Shown here: one piece after another, positions 53,457 through 61,844 of the stretch
Layout of the letters: each line of letters starts with the position of its first letter
How positions within the stretch are numbered: position 1 is the first letter of the stretch
From: JAJYUU01 sp963822955
GTDB taxonomy: Bacteria > Actinomycetota > Actinomycetes > Streptosporangiales > Streptosporangiaceae
DNA: 64,000 nucleotides
NCBI GenBank assembly: GCA_963822955.1
Contig: CAWGJS010000001.1
Location: forward strand, 434,001-498,000
Reading direction: 5' to 3'
Program-made: the position numbers and the translations under genes
The notes under the pieces: generated by a model
What the model was told of the DNA's origin: nothing
Seen by the model: only the letters and a program-made list of their open reading frames with translations
The model's database searches: none

Positions 53457-54644
53457 GTGGCGTACTTCGATGCAGCCTCCGCGGAGCCGCTGCACCCCAG
53501 CGCGCGCGCGGCCCTGCTGGCCGCGCTCGACGACGGCTGGGCCGACCCGGCCCGGCTGCACCGTGAGGGCCGGCGTGCTCACTTGCTCCTCGAGCAGGCC
53601 AGGGAGGCGATTGGGGCCGAGCTGGGCTGCCGGCCGGACGAGCTGTCCTTCACGAGTTCCGGCACGCAGGCAGTGCATCTGGCCGTGCTCGGGACCGTAC
53701 AGGCACGGCAGTCCGCCGCCCGTGGTCCCGGGCACATGGCGGCGAGCGCTGTCGAGCACTCCAGCGTGCTGAGCGCAGCCGACTGGCTCGCCCGCACGAC
53801 CGGCACCGCGGTCACCATCACTGGCGTGGACGGCCTCGGCCGGGCCGACGAGGCCGAGTTCGCCGTCGCAGTGAAACGGGAGCGCACTCTGCTCGCCTGC
53901 CTGCAGTCCGCCAATCACGAAGTGGGCACGCTCCAGCCCGTGGCCGAAGTGGCGGCCGCGTGCCAGGCTGCTGACGTTCCCCTCCTGGTGGACATTGCCG
54001 CCTCGGCCGGGTGGCTGCCCGTGCCGGACGGCTGGTCGCTGCTGACCGCCAGCGCTCGCAAGTGGGGCGGCCCGGCCGGAGTCGGCCTGCTGGTCGTGCG
54101 CAAGGGCACCAGATGGCGCCAGCCGTTCCCGCCTGACGACCGGGAACACCACCGAGTCCCCGGCTTTCCGAACGTGCCCGAGGTGCTGGCCGCCGCCGCT
54201 TCCCTTACTTCTGCGGGCCGGGAACGAGGTCGTGATGACGCCGCGCTCCGCGCTCTGGTGGCCAGAATCCGCGCGGAGGTCCCGCGGACTGTGCCGGACA
54301 GCGTCGTGCACGGCGACCCGGACGTTCGGCTCCCCCACATCGTGACGTTCTCCTGCCTGTACGTCGACGGCGAGACACTGGTGACCGAGCTGGACCGGGC
54401 CGGATTCTCGGTGTCGTCGGGGAGCGCATGCGTCGCCGACACCCGGCAGCCGAGTCACGTGCTGGCTGCTATGGGCGCGCTTACTCATGGCAATGTCCGG
54501 GTATCGCTCCCGCGTGACGTCAGGGCGGAGTCGGTGAGTGAGTTCCTCGATGTCCTGCCCCCGATTATTACGAAGGTGCGCGAGACTGTGAGGGCAGCCA
54601 GTGTCAGCCCGCCAGCCGAGCCGCCGCAGGAGGTGACAGCGTGA
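53457..54644 (+). CDS. Cysteine desulfurase (class V aminotransferase)
   Basis: PLP enzyme releasing sulfur from cysteine as a persulfide. The 395-residue protein shows FTSSGTQAVHLAV, the PLP-stacking His in SAVEHSSVL, QSANHEVGTLQPV, the Schiff-base Lys in SARKWGGPAGVGLL near residue 203, and the catalytic Cys in SSGSACVADTRQPS near 326. GTG 53457 is chosen because it follows TAGAGT by 7 bases. The TusA gene overlaps the stop by four bases, so the pair very likely works as sulfur donor and carrier. Confidence 0.92.
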   Translation: MAYFDAASAEPLHPSARAALLAALDDGWADPARLHREGRRAHLLLEQAREAIGAELGCRPDELSFTSSGTQAVHLAVLGTVQARQSAARGPGHMAASAVEHSSVLSAADWLARTTGTAVTITGVDGLGRADEAEFAVAVKRERTLLACLQSANHEVGTLQPVAEVAAACQAADVPLLVDIAASAGWLPVPDGWSLLTASARKWGGPAGVGLLVVRKGTRWRQPFPPDDREHHRVPGFPNVPEVLAAAASLTSAGRERGRDDAALRALVARIRAEVPRTVPDSVVHGDPDVRLPHIVTFSCLYVDGETLVTELDRAGFSVSSGSACVADTRQPSHVLAAMGALTHGNVRVSLPRDVRAESVSEFLDVLPPIITKVRETVRAASVSPPAEPPQEVTA

Positions 54645-54997
54645 GCCGCCCGCAGCCCAGCCGCAGACAGCACAGCCCGCAGCCGGCCCAGCGGGATCAG
54701 GCGGGCGTCAGGCGGTCAACGCTGGGTCGCGGCGCCCCGCCCTTGCCGGTGATCGGCCAGCCCGTGCCGCCGCCGACGCTGACCCTTGATGCGCTCGGCA
54801 AGAAATGCCCGATCCCGATCATCATGCTGGCCGAGCGGATCGGCGAAATCAGCGTCGGGCAGACCATCGAGGTACTCGCCGACGACCCTGCCGCCAAGAC
54901 CGACCTCCCCGCCTGGTGCACGCTGAAGTCCCAGGAGTTCGTCCGGGCGAGCTCGCTTCCGGTCGGATGGTCGTTCCTGGTCCGGCGCAGCTACTGA
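54641..54997 (+). CDS. TusA-family sulfur carrier protein
   Basis: 118-residue protein whose C-terminal 75 residues are a TusA/SirA fold: LTLDALGKKCPIPIIMLAER with the sulfur-carrying cysteine in the K-C-P-x-P motif, then GQTIEVLADDPAAKTDLPAW. The N-terminal 45 residues are Arg/Gln/Pro-rich and probably disordered. The GTG start overlaps the desulfurase stop (GTGA). It is convergent with ctaG, one base apart. The final sulfur acceptor (tRNA, molybdopterin or Fe-S) is not shown by the sequence. Confidence 0.9.
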   Translation: MSRPQPSRRQHSPQPAQRDQAGVRRSTLGRGAPPLPVIGQPVPPPTLTLDALGKKCPIPIIMLAERIGEISVGQTIEVLADDPAAKTDLPAWCTLKSQEFVRASSLPVGWSFLVRRSY

Positions 54998-54998
54998 A

Positions 54999-55994
54999 CT
55001 AATCGCCCTCGTCGAGAGCGCGGAACCGGTTGGCAAACCGGCGGTCGGTCTCCCACCACGGTCGCTGCGTCACCGGCGGCTCCGCCTGATCGGCCGTGGC
55101 GGCATCCTCGCGGGCGTCCAGCTCGGCGTCGATCACCTTCGCGTCAGCCTCATCCTCGCGGATCATCTGAATGAGCTGAGCCGCCAGGAACGGCAGGCCC
55201 ACGATGTCACCGAAGATCCACAGCACTCCGCCGCCGATGACCTGCGACGTCGCAAGGTCAGGCCCCCACGGGCGGGCGAGAGCGTGATAGTACGCGCCGG
55301 CCAGCTGGCTGTTGTCGGCGATAACGGCGAGACCAAGCACCGCGTCGCCGAGCACCTCGGCCGCGGTAATCCAGAGAGCCACCACGTACGGGTACGCCTT
55401 CGGCACCGGGTCGACGCGCAGCAGCGTCCAGAAGAAGACGAACCCCGGCGTCATGAGCGCGAGCTGGGTCAGCTGGGCCACCAGAACGGACCGGAAGCCG
55501 GCCGCGTACCACGGCGTGAAGTAGATCAGGAACGGCGTGAGCACGAGCACGAACGTGGTGATGGCCGGGAACGTGACCAGCCTGGCGAATCGGCTCCTGA
55601 TCACCGAGTCCAGCCGCCGGCCGAACCCCGGCACGGTGGCGATGATCAGCGTCAGCGGCCGGCCAAGTGCCAGGAACAGCGGCACGACCAGCAGCAGGAG
55701 GATCGTCTGGACGGATCGCATGTAGAACAGGACCGGCTGGTAGACGCCGACAGACGACATCGTCGCGAGCACGGCGAACCCGAGCCCCAGGCCGCAGAAG
55801 GAGATGACGCGGGCAGCCGGCCAGCTGGTACCGGCGCGGCGGATCCGGTGAACGCCGGCTAGGTACAGTGCGCCGGCCACGATGATGGCTGTTAGCGACC
55901 ACGGGTCGAGCATCCAGGAACTGGCGGCCCGTGCGAACGTGACCTGCGGCGGGCCGTGATATCCGGACGCGAGCGCAGCGAGCATGTCAGTCAC
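54999..55994 (-). CDS. ctaG: Cytochrome c oxidase assembly protein, caa3 CtaG family
   Basis: Membrane protein of 331 residues with about seven helices, implicated in copper or oxidase assembly. MLDPWSLTAIIVAGALYLAG is the first helix. FYMRSVQTILLLLVVPLFLALGRP, PFLIYFTPWYAAGF and RPWGPDLATSQVIGGGVLWIFGD are characteristic. A charged C-terminal tail contains WWETDRRFANRFRALDEGD, common in actinobacterial members. The start is GTG 55994 or ATG 55985. It lies near but convergent to the sulfur-transfer pair. Confidence 0.9.
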   Translation of the reverse strand: MTDMLAALASGYHGPPQVTFARAASSWMLDPWSLTAIIVAGALYLAGVHRIRRAGTSWPAARVISFCGLGLGFAVLATMSSVGVYQPVLFYMRSVQTILLLLVVPLFLALGRPLTLIIATVPGFGRRLDSVIRSRFARLVTFPAITTFVLVLTPFLIYFTPWYAAGFRSVLVAQLTQLALMTPGFVFFWTLLRVDPVPKAYPYVVALWITAAEVLGDAVLGLAVIADNSQLAGAYYHALARPWGPDLATSQVIGGGVLWIFGDIVGLPFLAAQLIQMIREDEADAKVIDAELDAREDAATADQAEPPVTQRPWWETDRRFANRFRALDEGD

Positions 55995-56030
55995 GGTACC
56001 GCCCTCGCCGCAGCGCGACGGCGGGGGCTA

Positions 56031-57014
56031 CTACGAAGCGTCGTTCATGATGGCGATGTGGGCGATGATGTCGCCGGCAGCCGCCTGGCCGTACGAGGTC
56101 GCGCAGCGGCTGGCCAGCTCGGCCGGAAGAAGCTTGTACTCCTGGGTGCCGGTGGTCTCCAGGGCGTGCACGGCGACCAGGTTGCCCAGCTGCGCGGCGC
56201 GTTCCAGGCTGAGTCCCCATGCCACGCCGGCCAGGAAGCCGGCACGGAACGCGTCCCCGGCGCCCGTCGGGTCGGCCGGGCTCACGTCCTTCACGGCGGC
56301 GGCCAGCACCGGCTCGCCGCCTGCCTGGTCAACGCGCGCGCCTGCGGCGCCCAGCGTGGTAACCCGCACGCCGACCTGGGCCGTGAGCTCGGCGTCGCTC
56401 CAGCCGGTCTTGTGCTCGATCAGCGAGGCCTCATAGTCGTTGCAGAACAGGTACGCAGCACCAGCCACAAGCTCCCTGATCTGGCCGCCGTCAAGGCTGG
56501 CGAGCTGCTGCGAGGTGTCGCAGACGAACGGGATCCGCTGCGCGCGGCACTGCTTGGTCAGGTTCGCCATCGCGGCCGGGTTACCCGCGCCGATGACGAC
56601 GAGGTCGACGGACCCCGCGAGGCCGCTGATGTCGAGGTAGGCATCCTCGTTCATGGCGCCCGGGTAGAACGAGGCAATCTGGTTGAGGTCTGTGTCCGTC
56701 GTGCAGACGAACCGCGCAGTGTGCAGCTCGGCGGACTCGTGTACCCAGCTGGTGTCGACGCCGTGCTGCTCTAGCCAGATCCGGTAGTCGGCGAAATCGC
56801 GGCCCACGCTGCCGACCAGGAGCGGGCGCACGCCAAGGCAGCCGAGGCCGAACGCGATGTTGGCCGCGACCCCGCCGCGCCGGATCACCAGCCCGTCGAC
56901 CAGGAAGGAGACTGACACCCTGTCCAGCTTGTCCGCGAGCAGCTGCTCGGCGAACCGGCCAGGGAACGTCATCAGGTGGTCTGTCGCGATCGACCCGGTC
57001 ACTGCAATGCGCAT
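56031..57014 (-). CDS. adoK: Adenosine kinase, PfkB family
   Basis: Phosphorylates adenosine. The 327-residue ribokinase-fold protein is very like M. tuberculosis AdoK: MRIAVTGSIATDHLMTFPGR, VSFLVDGLVIRRGGVAANIAF with the substrate GG motif, IASFYPGAMNED, FVCDTSQQLA, ND-Y in FCNDYEASL, and the catalytic DPTGAGDAFRAGF near residue 255. ATG 57014 follows GGAG. Its position beside erpA matches Rv2202c/Rv2204c. The sugar-versus-adenosine preference is by homology only. Confidence 0.9.
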   Translation of the reverse strand: MRIAVTGSIATDHLMTFPGRFAEQLLADKLDRVSVSFLVDGLVIRRGGVAANIAFGLGCLGVRPLLVGSVGRDFADYRIWLEQHGVDTSWVHESAELHTARFVCTTDTDLNQIASFYPGAMNEDAYLDISGLAGSVDLVVIGAGNPAAMANLTKQCRAQRIPFVCDTSQQLASLDGGQIRELVAGAAYLFCNDYEASLIEHKTGWSDAELTAQVGVRVTTLGAAGARVDQAGGEPVLAAAVKDVSPADPTGAGDAFRAGFLAGVAWGLSLERAAQLGNLVAVHALETTGTQEYKLLPAELASRCATSYGQAAAGDIIAHIAIMNDAS

Positions 57015-57146
57015 GTTCAAGGCTCCGTTTGTCGGCCGACCTGGCGCGCCACAGGCTACACGGCGGTCCGGCCACGCTCCCTCACAACGCACGGCTGCCG
57101 CCGGCGACGCATCCTGCGCGCCCGGCGGCAGCCGGTGGCCTGCGAG

Positions 57147-57497
57147 TTAGTGGAAGGAGTCGCCGCAGGCGCACGACCCGGTGGCATTCGGGTTGTCGAT
57201 CGTAAAGCCCTGCTTCTCGATCGTGTCGACGAAGTCAATCGTGGCGCCGCTGAGGTAGGGGACGCTCATCTTGTCCGTCACGACCTGCACCGCGCCGAAG
57301 TCGCTGACCACGTCACCGTCCATGTCGCGCTCGTCGAAGTACAGCTGGTACCGGAGGCCAGAGCAGCCGCCCGGCTGCACGGCGATGCGGAGCCGCAGGT
57401 CGTCACGGCCCTCCTGCTGAAGCAGGTTGCTCACCTTGACCGCCGCCGCGTCGGTGAGAACGATGCCTCTGGTGGTCGCCTCGTCCTGAACTGTCAT
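57147..57497 (-). CDS. erpA: Iron-sulfur cluster insertion protein (A-type carrier)
   Basis: 116-residue HesB/IscA-type carrier passing Fe-S clusters to target enzymes. The three ligand cysteines are in PGGCSGLRYQL near residue 45 and GSCACGDSFH at the C-terminus. IVLTDAAAVKVSNLL is the conserved start of the domain. ATG 57497 follows AGGAG. The neighbouring divergent gene encodes NadA, a [4Fe-4S] enzyme and a plausible client. Confidence 0.93.
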   Translation of the reverse strand: MTVQDEATTRGIVLTDAAAVKVSNLLQQEGRDDLRLRIAVQPGGCSGLRYQLYFDERDMDGDVVSDFGAVQVVTDKMSVPYLSGATIDFVDTIEKQGFTIDNPNATGSCACGDSFH

Positions 57498-57687
57498 CTG
57501 CGTTAGCTCCTGGGTCGGTGGCTCGGATCGTCGTCCGGGTCGCCGCTGCCCCTCGGCGCGGCCCCGTCCTGCAATGACAACCATAATCCTCGCGCCATGA
57601 TTCCGGGACGCCTGCCTCGGCTGCCCGGTGAAGGCCACCGTAATGCCGCAGTTGGGCCAGATCGCCGCGCGAGGAGGCCCGCCGGCT

Positions 57688-57726
57688 GACGATAAGTATC
57701 GTCACTCAGACGATAAGTCGACGATC
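57688..57726. promoter_or_regulatory. Tandem operator-like repeats upstream of nadA
   Basis: GACGATA-AG-TATCGTC (57688-57703) is a perfect 7-bp palindrome. Twenty-one bases (two helical turns) later GACGATAAGT recurs (57709-57718), followed by CG and ACGATC. The second copy ends 10 bases before ATG 57736. This looks like a cooperative repressor site for NAD synthesis. The regulator is unknown and no regulator gene is adjacent. Confidence 0.65.
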
Positions 57727-57735
57727 GGGGACGCG

Positions 57736-58932
57736 ATGACGATCTCACCTAGCCGGGCGCGGCCACGGATCGCCGCCAGGCCGGGCCGCTCCCTGCCGCT
57801 GCTCGTGCTCGGCGCAGCTGCTGACCCAGCGTCCGAGCGAGGCGTGAGCTGCCCGGGCGAGCTGCCGCCTGCCAGTGACCCGGCTCTCGCCGCGCGGGCG
57901 AGGACGGCACGAGAGGCGCTCGGCGAGCGGGCCTTTGTCCTCGGTCATCATTACCAGCGCGACGAGGTCATCCAGTTCGCCGATGTGACCGGCGACTCGT
58001 TCAAGCTGGCCAGGGAGGCGGCCGCCCGGCCGGGCGCCGAGTTTGTGGTGTTCTGCGGCGTGCACTTCATGGCCGAATCGGCTGACATCCTCACTAGTCC
58101 CGAGCAGAAGGTCGTGCTGCCCGACCTGGCGGCCGGCTGCTCGATGGCGGACATGGCCACCTACAACCAGGTCGAGGAGTGCTGGGACGCCCTCGAGGAT
58201 CTGGGCATCGCCGACCAGGTAATCCCCGTTACTTACATGAATTCCTCGGCCGACATCAAGGCATTCACCGGCCGGCATGGCGGGACGATCTGTACCTCCT
58301 CGAATGCCAGCCGCGCCCTGAGCTGGGCGCTCAGCCAGGGCAGCAAGGTCCTGTTCCTCCCCGACCAGCACCTCGGCCGCAATACGGCCGTGCTGGAGCT
58401 GGGAATGAGCCTGGGTGACTGCGTGGTCTACGATCCGCACGCGCGCGGCGACACCGGCGGGCTGACTCCGAAGCAGCTTCGCGACGCAACCATGATCTTG
58501 TGGCGCGGCCACTGCTCGGTCCACGGCCGCTTCTCCCCTGACTGCGTGACCGACGTGCGCGGGCGCATTCCCGGCGTCAACGTGATCGTGCATCCGGAGT
58601 GCCAGCACGAGGTCGTGCTGGCCGCGGACTACGTGGGCTCTACCGAGAAGATCATCTCGACGATCGAGCAGGCGCCGCCCGGCTCGGCCTGGGCCGTTGG
58701 CACCGAGCTGAACCTGGTCCAGCGCCTCGCCGCAGCCAGCCCCGATAAGACTGTTGTATTCCTTGACAAAACGGTCTGCTACTGCTCGACGATGAACCGG
58801 ATCGACCTGCCGCACCTCGTCTGGGCCCTGGAATCGCTGGCCGGCGGACGCGTCGTGAACCAGATCACCGTGGACGATAAGAGCGCGGCGGAGGCAAGGA
58901 CGGCACTGGAGCGGATGCTGGCCCTCCCATAA
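57736..58932 (+). CDS. nadA: Quinolinate synthase
   Basis: [4Fe-4S] enzyme condensing iminoaspartate and DHAP to quinolinate for NAD. The 398-residue protein has FVLGHHYQRDEVIQFAD near residue 72, FCGVHFMAESADILTSPEQ with the first cluster Cys, LPDLAAGCSMADM, VTYMNSSADIKAFTG, VIVHPECQHEVV with another Cys, and VCYCSTMNRIDLPHL with the last. The N-terminal 50 residues are an Ala/Arg-rich extension. ATG 57736 directly follows the repeat sites; a weak GGGGA precedes it. No nadB or nadC is in the window. Confidence 0.95.
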   Translation: MTISPSRARPRIAARPGRSLPLLVLGAAADPASERGVSCPGELPPASDPALAARARTAREALGERAFVLGHHYQRDEVIQFADVTGDSFKLAREAAARPGAEFVVFCGVHFMAESADILTSPEQKVVLPDLAAGCSMADMATYNQVEECWDALEDLGIADQVIPVTYMNSSADIKAFTGRHGGTICTSSNASRALSWALSQGSKVLFLPDQHLGRNTAVLELGMSLGDCVVYDPHARGDTGGLTPKQLRDATMILWRGHCSVHGRFSPDCVTDVRGRIPGVNVIVHPECQHEVVLAADYVGSTEKIISTIEQAPPGSAWAVGTELNLVQRLAAASPDKTVVFLDKTVCYCSTMNRIDLPHLVWALESLAGGRVVNQITVDDKSAAEARTALERMLALP

Positions 58933-58964
58933 GCCGGGCCCCCCGTCGGCCGGGCCGCCGGCTT
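58931..58964. terminator. Bidirectional terminator between nadA and pspAB
   Basis: AAGCCGG (58931-58937) pairs with CCGGCTT (58958-58964) across a GC-rich inner part, exactly between the convergent stops of nadA (58932) and pspAB (58966). Confidence 0.65.
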
Positions 58965-58965
58965 G

Positions 58966-59538
58966 CTACAGGCCCGGCGCGCTCCAGAGCGCCATCCACC
59001 GGCCCAGGTCCGGCTCGACCTTCAGGTCTGCTCCGAGATCGCCCCGGATCTGCAGCTCAAGCGCGTTGTCCCGCTGCTGCCCGGACAGCGGCGCGAACGG
59101 GTAGAAGGTGCCCCGCTTGTACAGGTAGACCAGGCCGAGCGAGCGGCCCCCCGAGTCGCGGAACCCCATGACCGTGCACAGCAGCAGCGGCCCGAAACCG
59201 CCATTCTCCAGCGATGAGTTCACCGCGTGCAGGTCGGTCACCAGGCCTTCAGGATCATCAGGCGAGTGCCGGCAGACCAGCCAGGTAAACCCGTAGGAGT
59301 CGGTCGTCACCTCGACCGGCTTGCTGTCGTTCCCCATGTTGAGCAGGTCGCGTACGTCCTTCTCGATGTCGCTGAAAGCCTTGCCCTCGGCCGCCCGGAA
59401 GCAGACCGAGCCCGAGCCAGTCGGCTTGAAGTCAGTTCCGGCCTGCAGCGTCAGCGCCGCACCCGGCAGCGCGAACAGCTCATCCAGATTCGGCGGGACC
59501 GGCTTGGTCCGGCCAAGCAGCGCGTCCAGGAACCCCAC
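58966..59538 (-). CDS. pspAB: PspA-associated protein PspAB
   Basis: 190-residue protein found with PspA and HtpX in actinobacteria and archaea. MGFLDALLGRTKPVPPNLDE is the conserved N-terminus, followed by LFALPGAALTLQAG, LLCTVMGFRDSGGR and YLYKRGTFYPFAPL. The molecular function is not established; it belongs to the envelope-stress phage-shock system. It is downstream of htpX on the same strand with a 29-base gap, probably one transcript. Confidence 0.88.
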   Translation of the reverse strand: MGFLDALLGRTKPVPPNLDELFALPGAALTLQAGTDFKPTGSGSVCFRAAEGKAFSDIEKDVRDLLNMGNDSKPVEVTTDSYGFTWLVCRHSPDDPEGLVTDLHAVNSSLENGGFGPLLLCTVMGFRDSGGRSLGLVYLYKRGTFYPFAPLSGQQRDNALELQIRGDLGADLKVEPDLGRWMALWSAPGL

Positions 59539-59567
59539 CGGCTAACCTCCCGCGGCTTCGCCGGATG

Positions 59568-60533
59568 TCACTGGCCGAGCTGCTTGGCGATCTTGTCCAG
59601 CTCCTTCAGCCGCCGCTCCAGCGACGGGTGGGTGGAGAAGACCGTGGACAGACCGTTCTGGCCGGGCCGCAGCGCCGGAGTGAAGTAGAACGTGTTCAGC
59701 GGCTCGGCGGCCCGCAGGTCCTTCATGGGGATCCTGCCCATGTCGCCGGTGACCTTCACCAGCGCATTCGCCAGCGCGTGCGGACGACCCGTTAGCAGCG
59801 CGCCCGAGCGATCGGCGGCCAGCTCGCGGTACCTGGACAGCATTCTGATCAGCAGGAAGCTGACGCAGTAGACCACGATGCTGAGCAGCATGATCGGGAT
59901 GATCAGCAGGGCGCTCTGACTGTTGTTGCTCCGGCCCCGGCCGCCGAACAGCTCGGAGTAGAAGGCGAACCGCACCATCAGCGCGGCGATGATGCCAAGG
60001 AACGACGCGACGGTCATCACCGCGACGTCCTTGTGCGCCACGTGCGACATCTCGTGTGCGAGCACGCCCTCAAGCTCGTTGTTGTCCAGCCGACCTTCCT
60101 GCAAGATGCCCTGGGTCGCGCAGAGCACCGCCACCTTGCTGTTGCGCCCGGTCGCGAACGCGTTCGGCATCTGGGTAGGCGCGATCGCTACTCGCGGCTT
60201 GGGCATGTCCGCCAGCGCGCACAGCCGGTCGACGATGGCGTGCAGCCTGGCTGCCTCAGGTCCGTCATCGGGGCTCACCAGCCTGGCACCCGACGTTCGC
60301 AGCGCGATCTTGTCCGACCAGTAATAGGACGCCAGCGCCGAGCCGACGCCAATGATCGCAGCAAAGACGATCAGGACATCGGGGCTGGTATGCCCGCCGT
60401 GGCGGTGGCTGTAGAGGCTGATGAGGAACACCAGTCCGAAGCCAAATCCGAGGAAGACCAGACCGATCAGGAACATAGTCGCGCCCATTCGGGCGATGAG
60501 TCCGGGGTCGGACGCGTAGCGAGTGCGCGCCAT
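59568..60533 (-). CDS. htpX: Membrane zinc metalloprotease HtpX
   Basis: M48-family protease that clears damaged membrane proteins. The 321-residue protein has two N-terminal helices (TMFLIGLVFLGFGFGLVFLI and SPDVLIVFAAIIGVGSALA), the zinc motif VLAHEMSHVAHKD near residue 160, two more helices after it, and a downstream Glu ligand in RYRELAADRSGALLTG. AGGGAGG precedes ATG 60533. Its company with pspA, pspAA and pspAB marks a membrane-stress module. Confidence 0.94.
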   Translation of the reverse strand: MARTRYASDPGLIARMGATMFLIGLVFLGFGFGLVFLISLYSHRHGGHTSPDVLIVFAAIIGVGSALASYYWSDKIALRTSGARLVSPDDGPEAARLHAIVDRLCALADMPKPRVAIAPTQMPNAFATGRNSKVAVLCATQGILQEGRLDNNELEGVLAHEMSHVAHKDVAVMTVASFLGIIAALMVRFAFYSELFGGRGRSNNSQSALLIIPIMLLSIVVYCVSFLLIRMLSRYRELAADRSGALLTGRPHALANALVKVTGDMGRIPMKDLRAAEPLNTFYFTPALRPGQNGLSTVFSTHPSLERRLKELDKIAKQLGQ

Positions 60534-60607
60534 TGGCGCCGCCTCCCTTTTCTGGGCAGCTACTCCGCTGCCCTATTACTTCATTACACCTGATGCCAGA
60601 CAGTGCT

Positions 60608-60632
60608 CAGGGCAGGATCCCACCCTGCCCTG
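60608..60632. terminator. Hairpin between pspAA and htpX
   Basis: CAGGGCAGG (60608-60616) pairs perfectly with CCTGCCCTG (60624-60632), a 9-bp stem with a 7-base loop in the 223-base gap. It may end the pspA-pspAA transcript ahead of a separate htpX promoter. There is no U-tract. Confidence 0.5.
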
Positions 60633-60756
60633 GGCTGCCATGCTCTCGGCTGAGGACATGCTCAGTATCTGCCTAGTAAACGGCGCGACCGCCCCGCTCG
60701 TTCCCTATGGCCTGGCCGCACCTTACCGGAATGCCCGGCACGCCGGGTATTACCTG

Positions 60757-61035
60757 CTAGCCGGGGATCAGGCCCTCATCTGTCAGCATCCTGCGGACCT
60801 CATCCATCGTCGCGTCCTGCTGGGGGATGATCAGCTCGGACGGGCGCAGGTCGCCGGCCTCAGTCGGCGAGCCGACCTCCCTGACCCTGGCTAGCAGCGC
60901 GGCCAGCGCGGGCCGGAAGCTCGCCTCATCGCTGCGCTCCACGGCCGACTCAAGCGCCGCGTCCAGCTGGTTCAGCCCGTCGACCGCGGAATCTGGCACC
61001 TCGAGCTGACCCTCGCCGAGGATGCGGACGATCAT
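60757..61035 (-). CDS. pspAA: PspA-associated protein PspAA
   Basis: 92-residue acidic protein that accompanies PspA in actinobacteria: MIVRILGEGQLEVPD, LNQLDAALESAVE, LRPSELIIPQQDATMDEVR and LTDEGLIPG. The ATG overlaps the pspA stop by four bases, so the two are made together. Its role is unknown beyond association with PspA. Confidence 0.9.
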   Translation of the reverse strand: MIVRILGEGQLEVPDSAVDGLNQLDAALESAVERSDEASFRPALAALLARVREVGSPTEAGDLRPSELIIPQQDATMDEVRRMLTDEGLIPG

Positions 61036-61844
61036 TCCGGTTCACCTGCCTGGGCCGGATCGGCGGCCGACGCCGCGCTGGCCGGCTCCGCGCTCGCCCC
61101 ATCGCTGGCTCCAGGCTGCGCCCCCTCGATCTGCCGCGGTGCGTTCTGGGCCAGCTCTGCCTTCATCTGCTCGAGCTCACGGTCCACGCCGTGACCCGCG
61201 CCCATCCGGTCCAGCTCGGCCTGAATGTCGTCGTGCGGGCCGCTGACCATATCGTCGAGTGCACCCGAGGCCATCAGCTCATCGATGGCGCCGGCCCGGG
61301 CCTTCATCTGCGCGGTCTTGTCCTCGGCCCGCTGGATCGCCATGCCGACATCGCCCATCTCCTCGGAGATGCCGGTGAACGCCTCGTTGATCCGCGTCTG
61401 CGCCTCGGCCGCCGTGTAGGTCGCCTTGATGGTCTCCTTGCGGGTGCGGAAGGCGTCTACCTTCGCCTGCAGCCGCTGCGAAGCCTGGGTGAGCTTCTCC
61501 TCCTCGCTCTGCAGTGAGGCGTACTGCGTTTGCAGGTCTTCAAGCTGCGTCTGAACGCCGGCCTTGCGGGTCAGCGCCTCGCGAGCCAGGTCCTCGCGGC
61601 CCGCCGCCAGCGAGTCGCGGGCCTGCCTGTCCAGCTTGCCTGATGACTGCTGCAGCTGGTTGACCTGCAGCTCGACGCGCTTGCGCGACGTCGCGACGTC
61701 AGCGACTCCGCGCCGAACCTTCTGCAGCAGCTCAAGCTGGGTCTGATAGGAGTAATCCAGGGTCTCCCGAGGGTCTTCCATCCGGTCAAGCGCCTTATTG
61801 GCCTTGGCGCGGAAGACCATCGTGACCCGCTTCATGACGCCCAT
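61032..61844 (-). CDS. pspA: Phage-shock protein A / IM30-family membrane-stress protein
   Basis: Peripheral inner-membrane ESCRT-III-like protein that protects the proton-motive force. The 270-residue protein is almost wholly coiled coil (about residues 25-220, QLELLQKVRRGVADVATSRK onward), with the amphipathic N-terminal MGVMKRVTMVFRAKANKAL for membrane binding and an Ala/Gly/Pro-rich acidic tail. ATG 61844 is preferred (GAGGGG about 11 bases upstream); ATG 61856 and 61835 are alternatives. It is followed by pspAA. Confidence 0.93.
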   Translation of the reverse strand: MGVMKRVTMVFRAKANKALDRMEDPRETLDYSYQTQLELLQKVRRGVADVATSRKRVELQVNQLQQSSGKLDRQARDSLAAGREDLAREALTRKAGVQTQLEDLQTQYASLQSEEEKLTQASQRLQAKVDAFRTRKETIKATYTAAEAQTRINEAFTGISEEMGDVGMAIQRAEDKTAQMKARAGAIDELMASGALDDMVSGPHDDIQAELDRMGAGHGVDRELEQMKAELAQNAPRQIEGAQPGASDGASAEPASAASAADPAQAGEPE

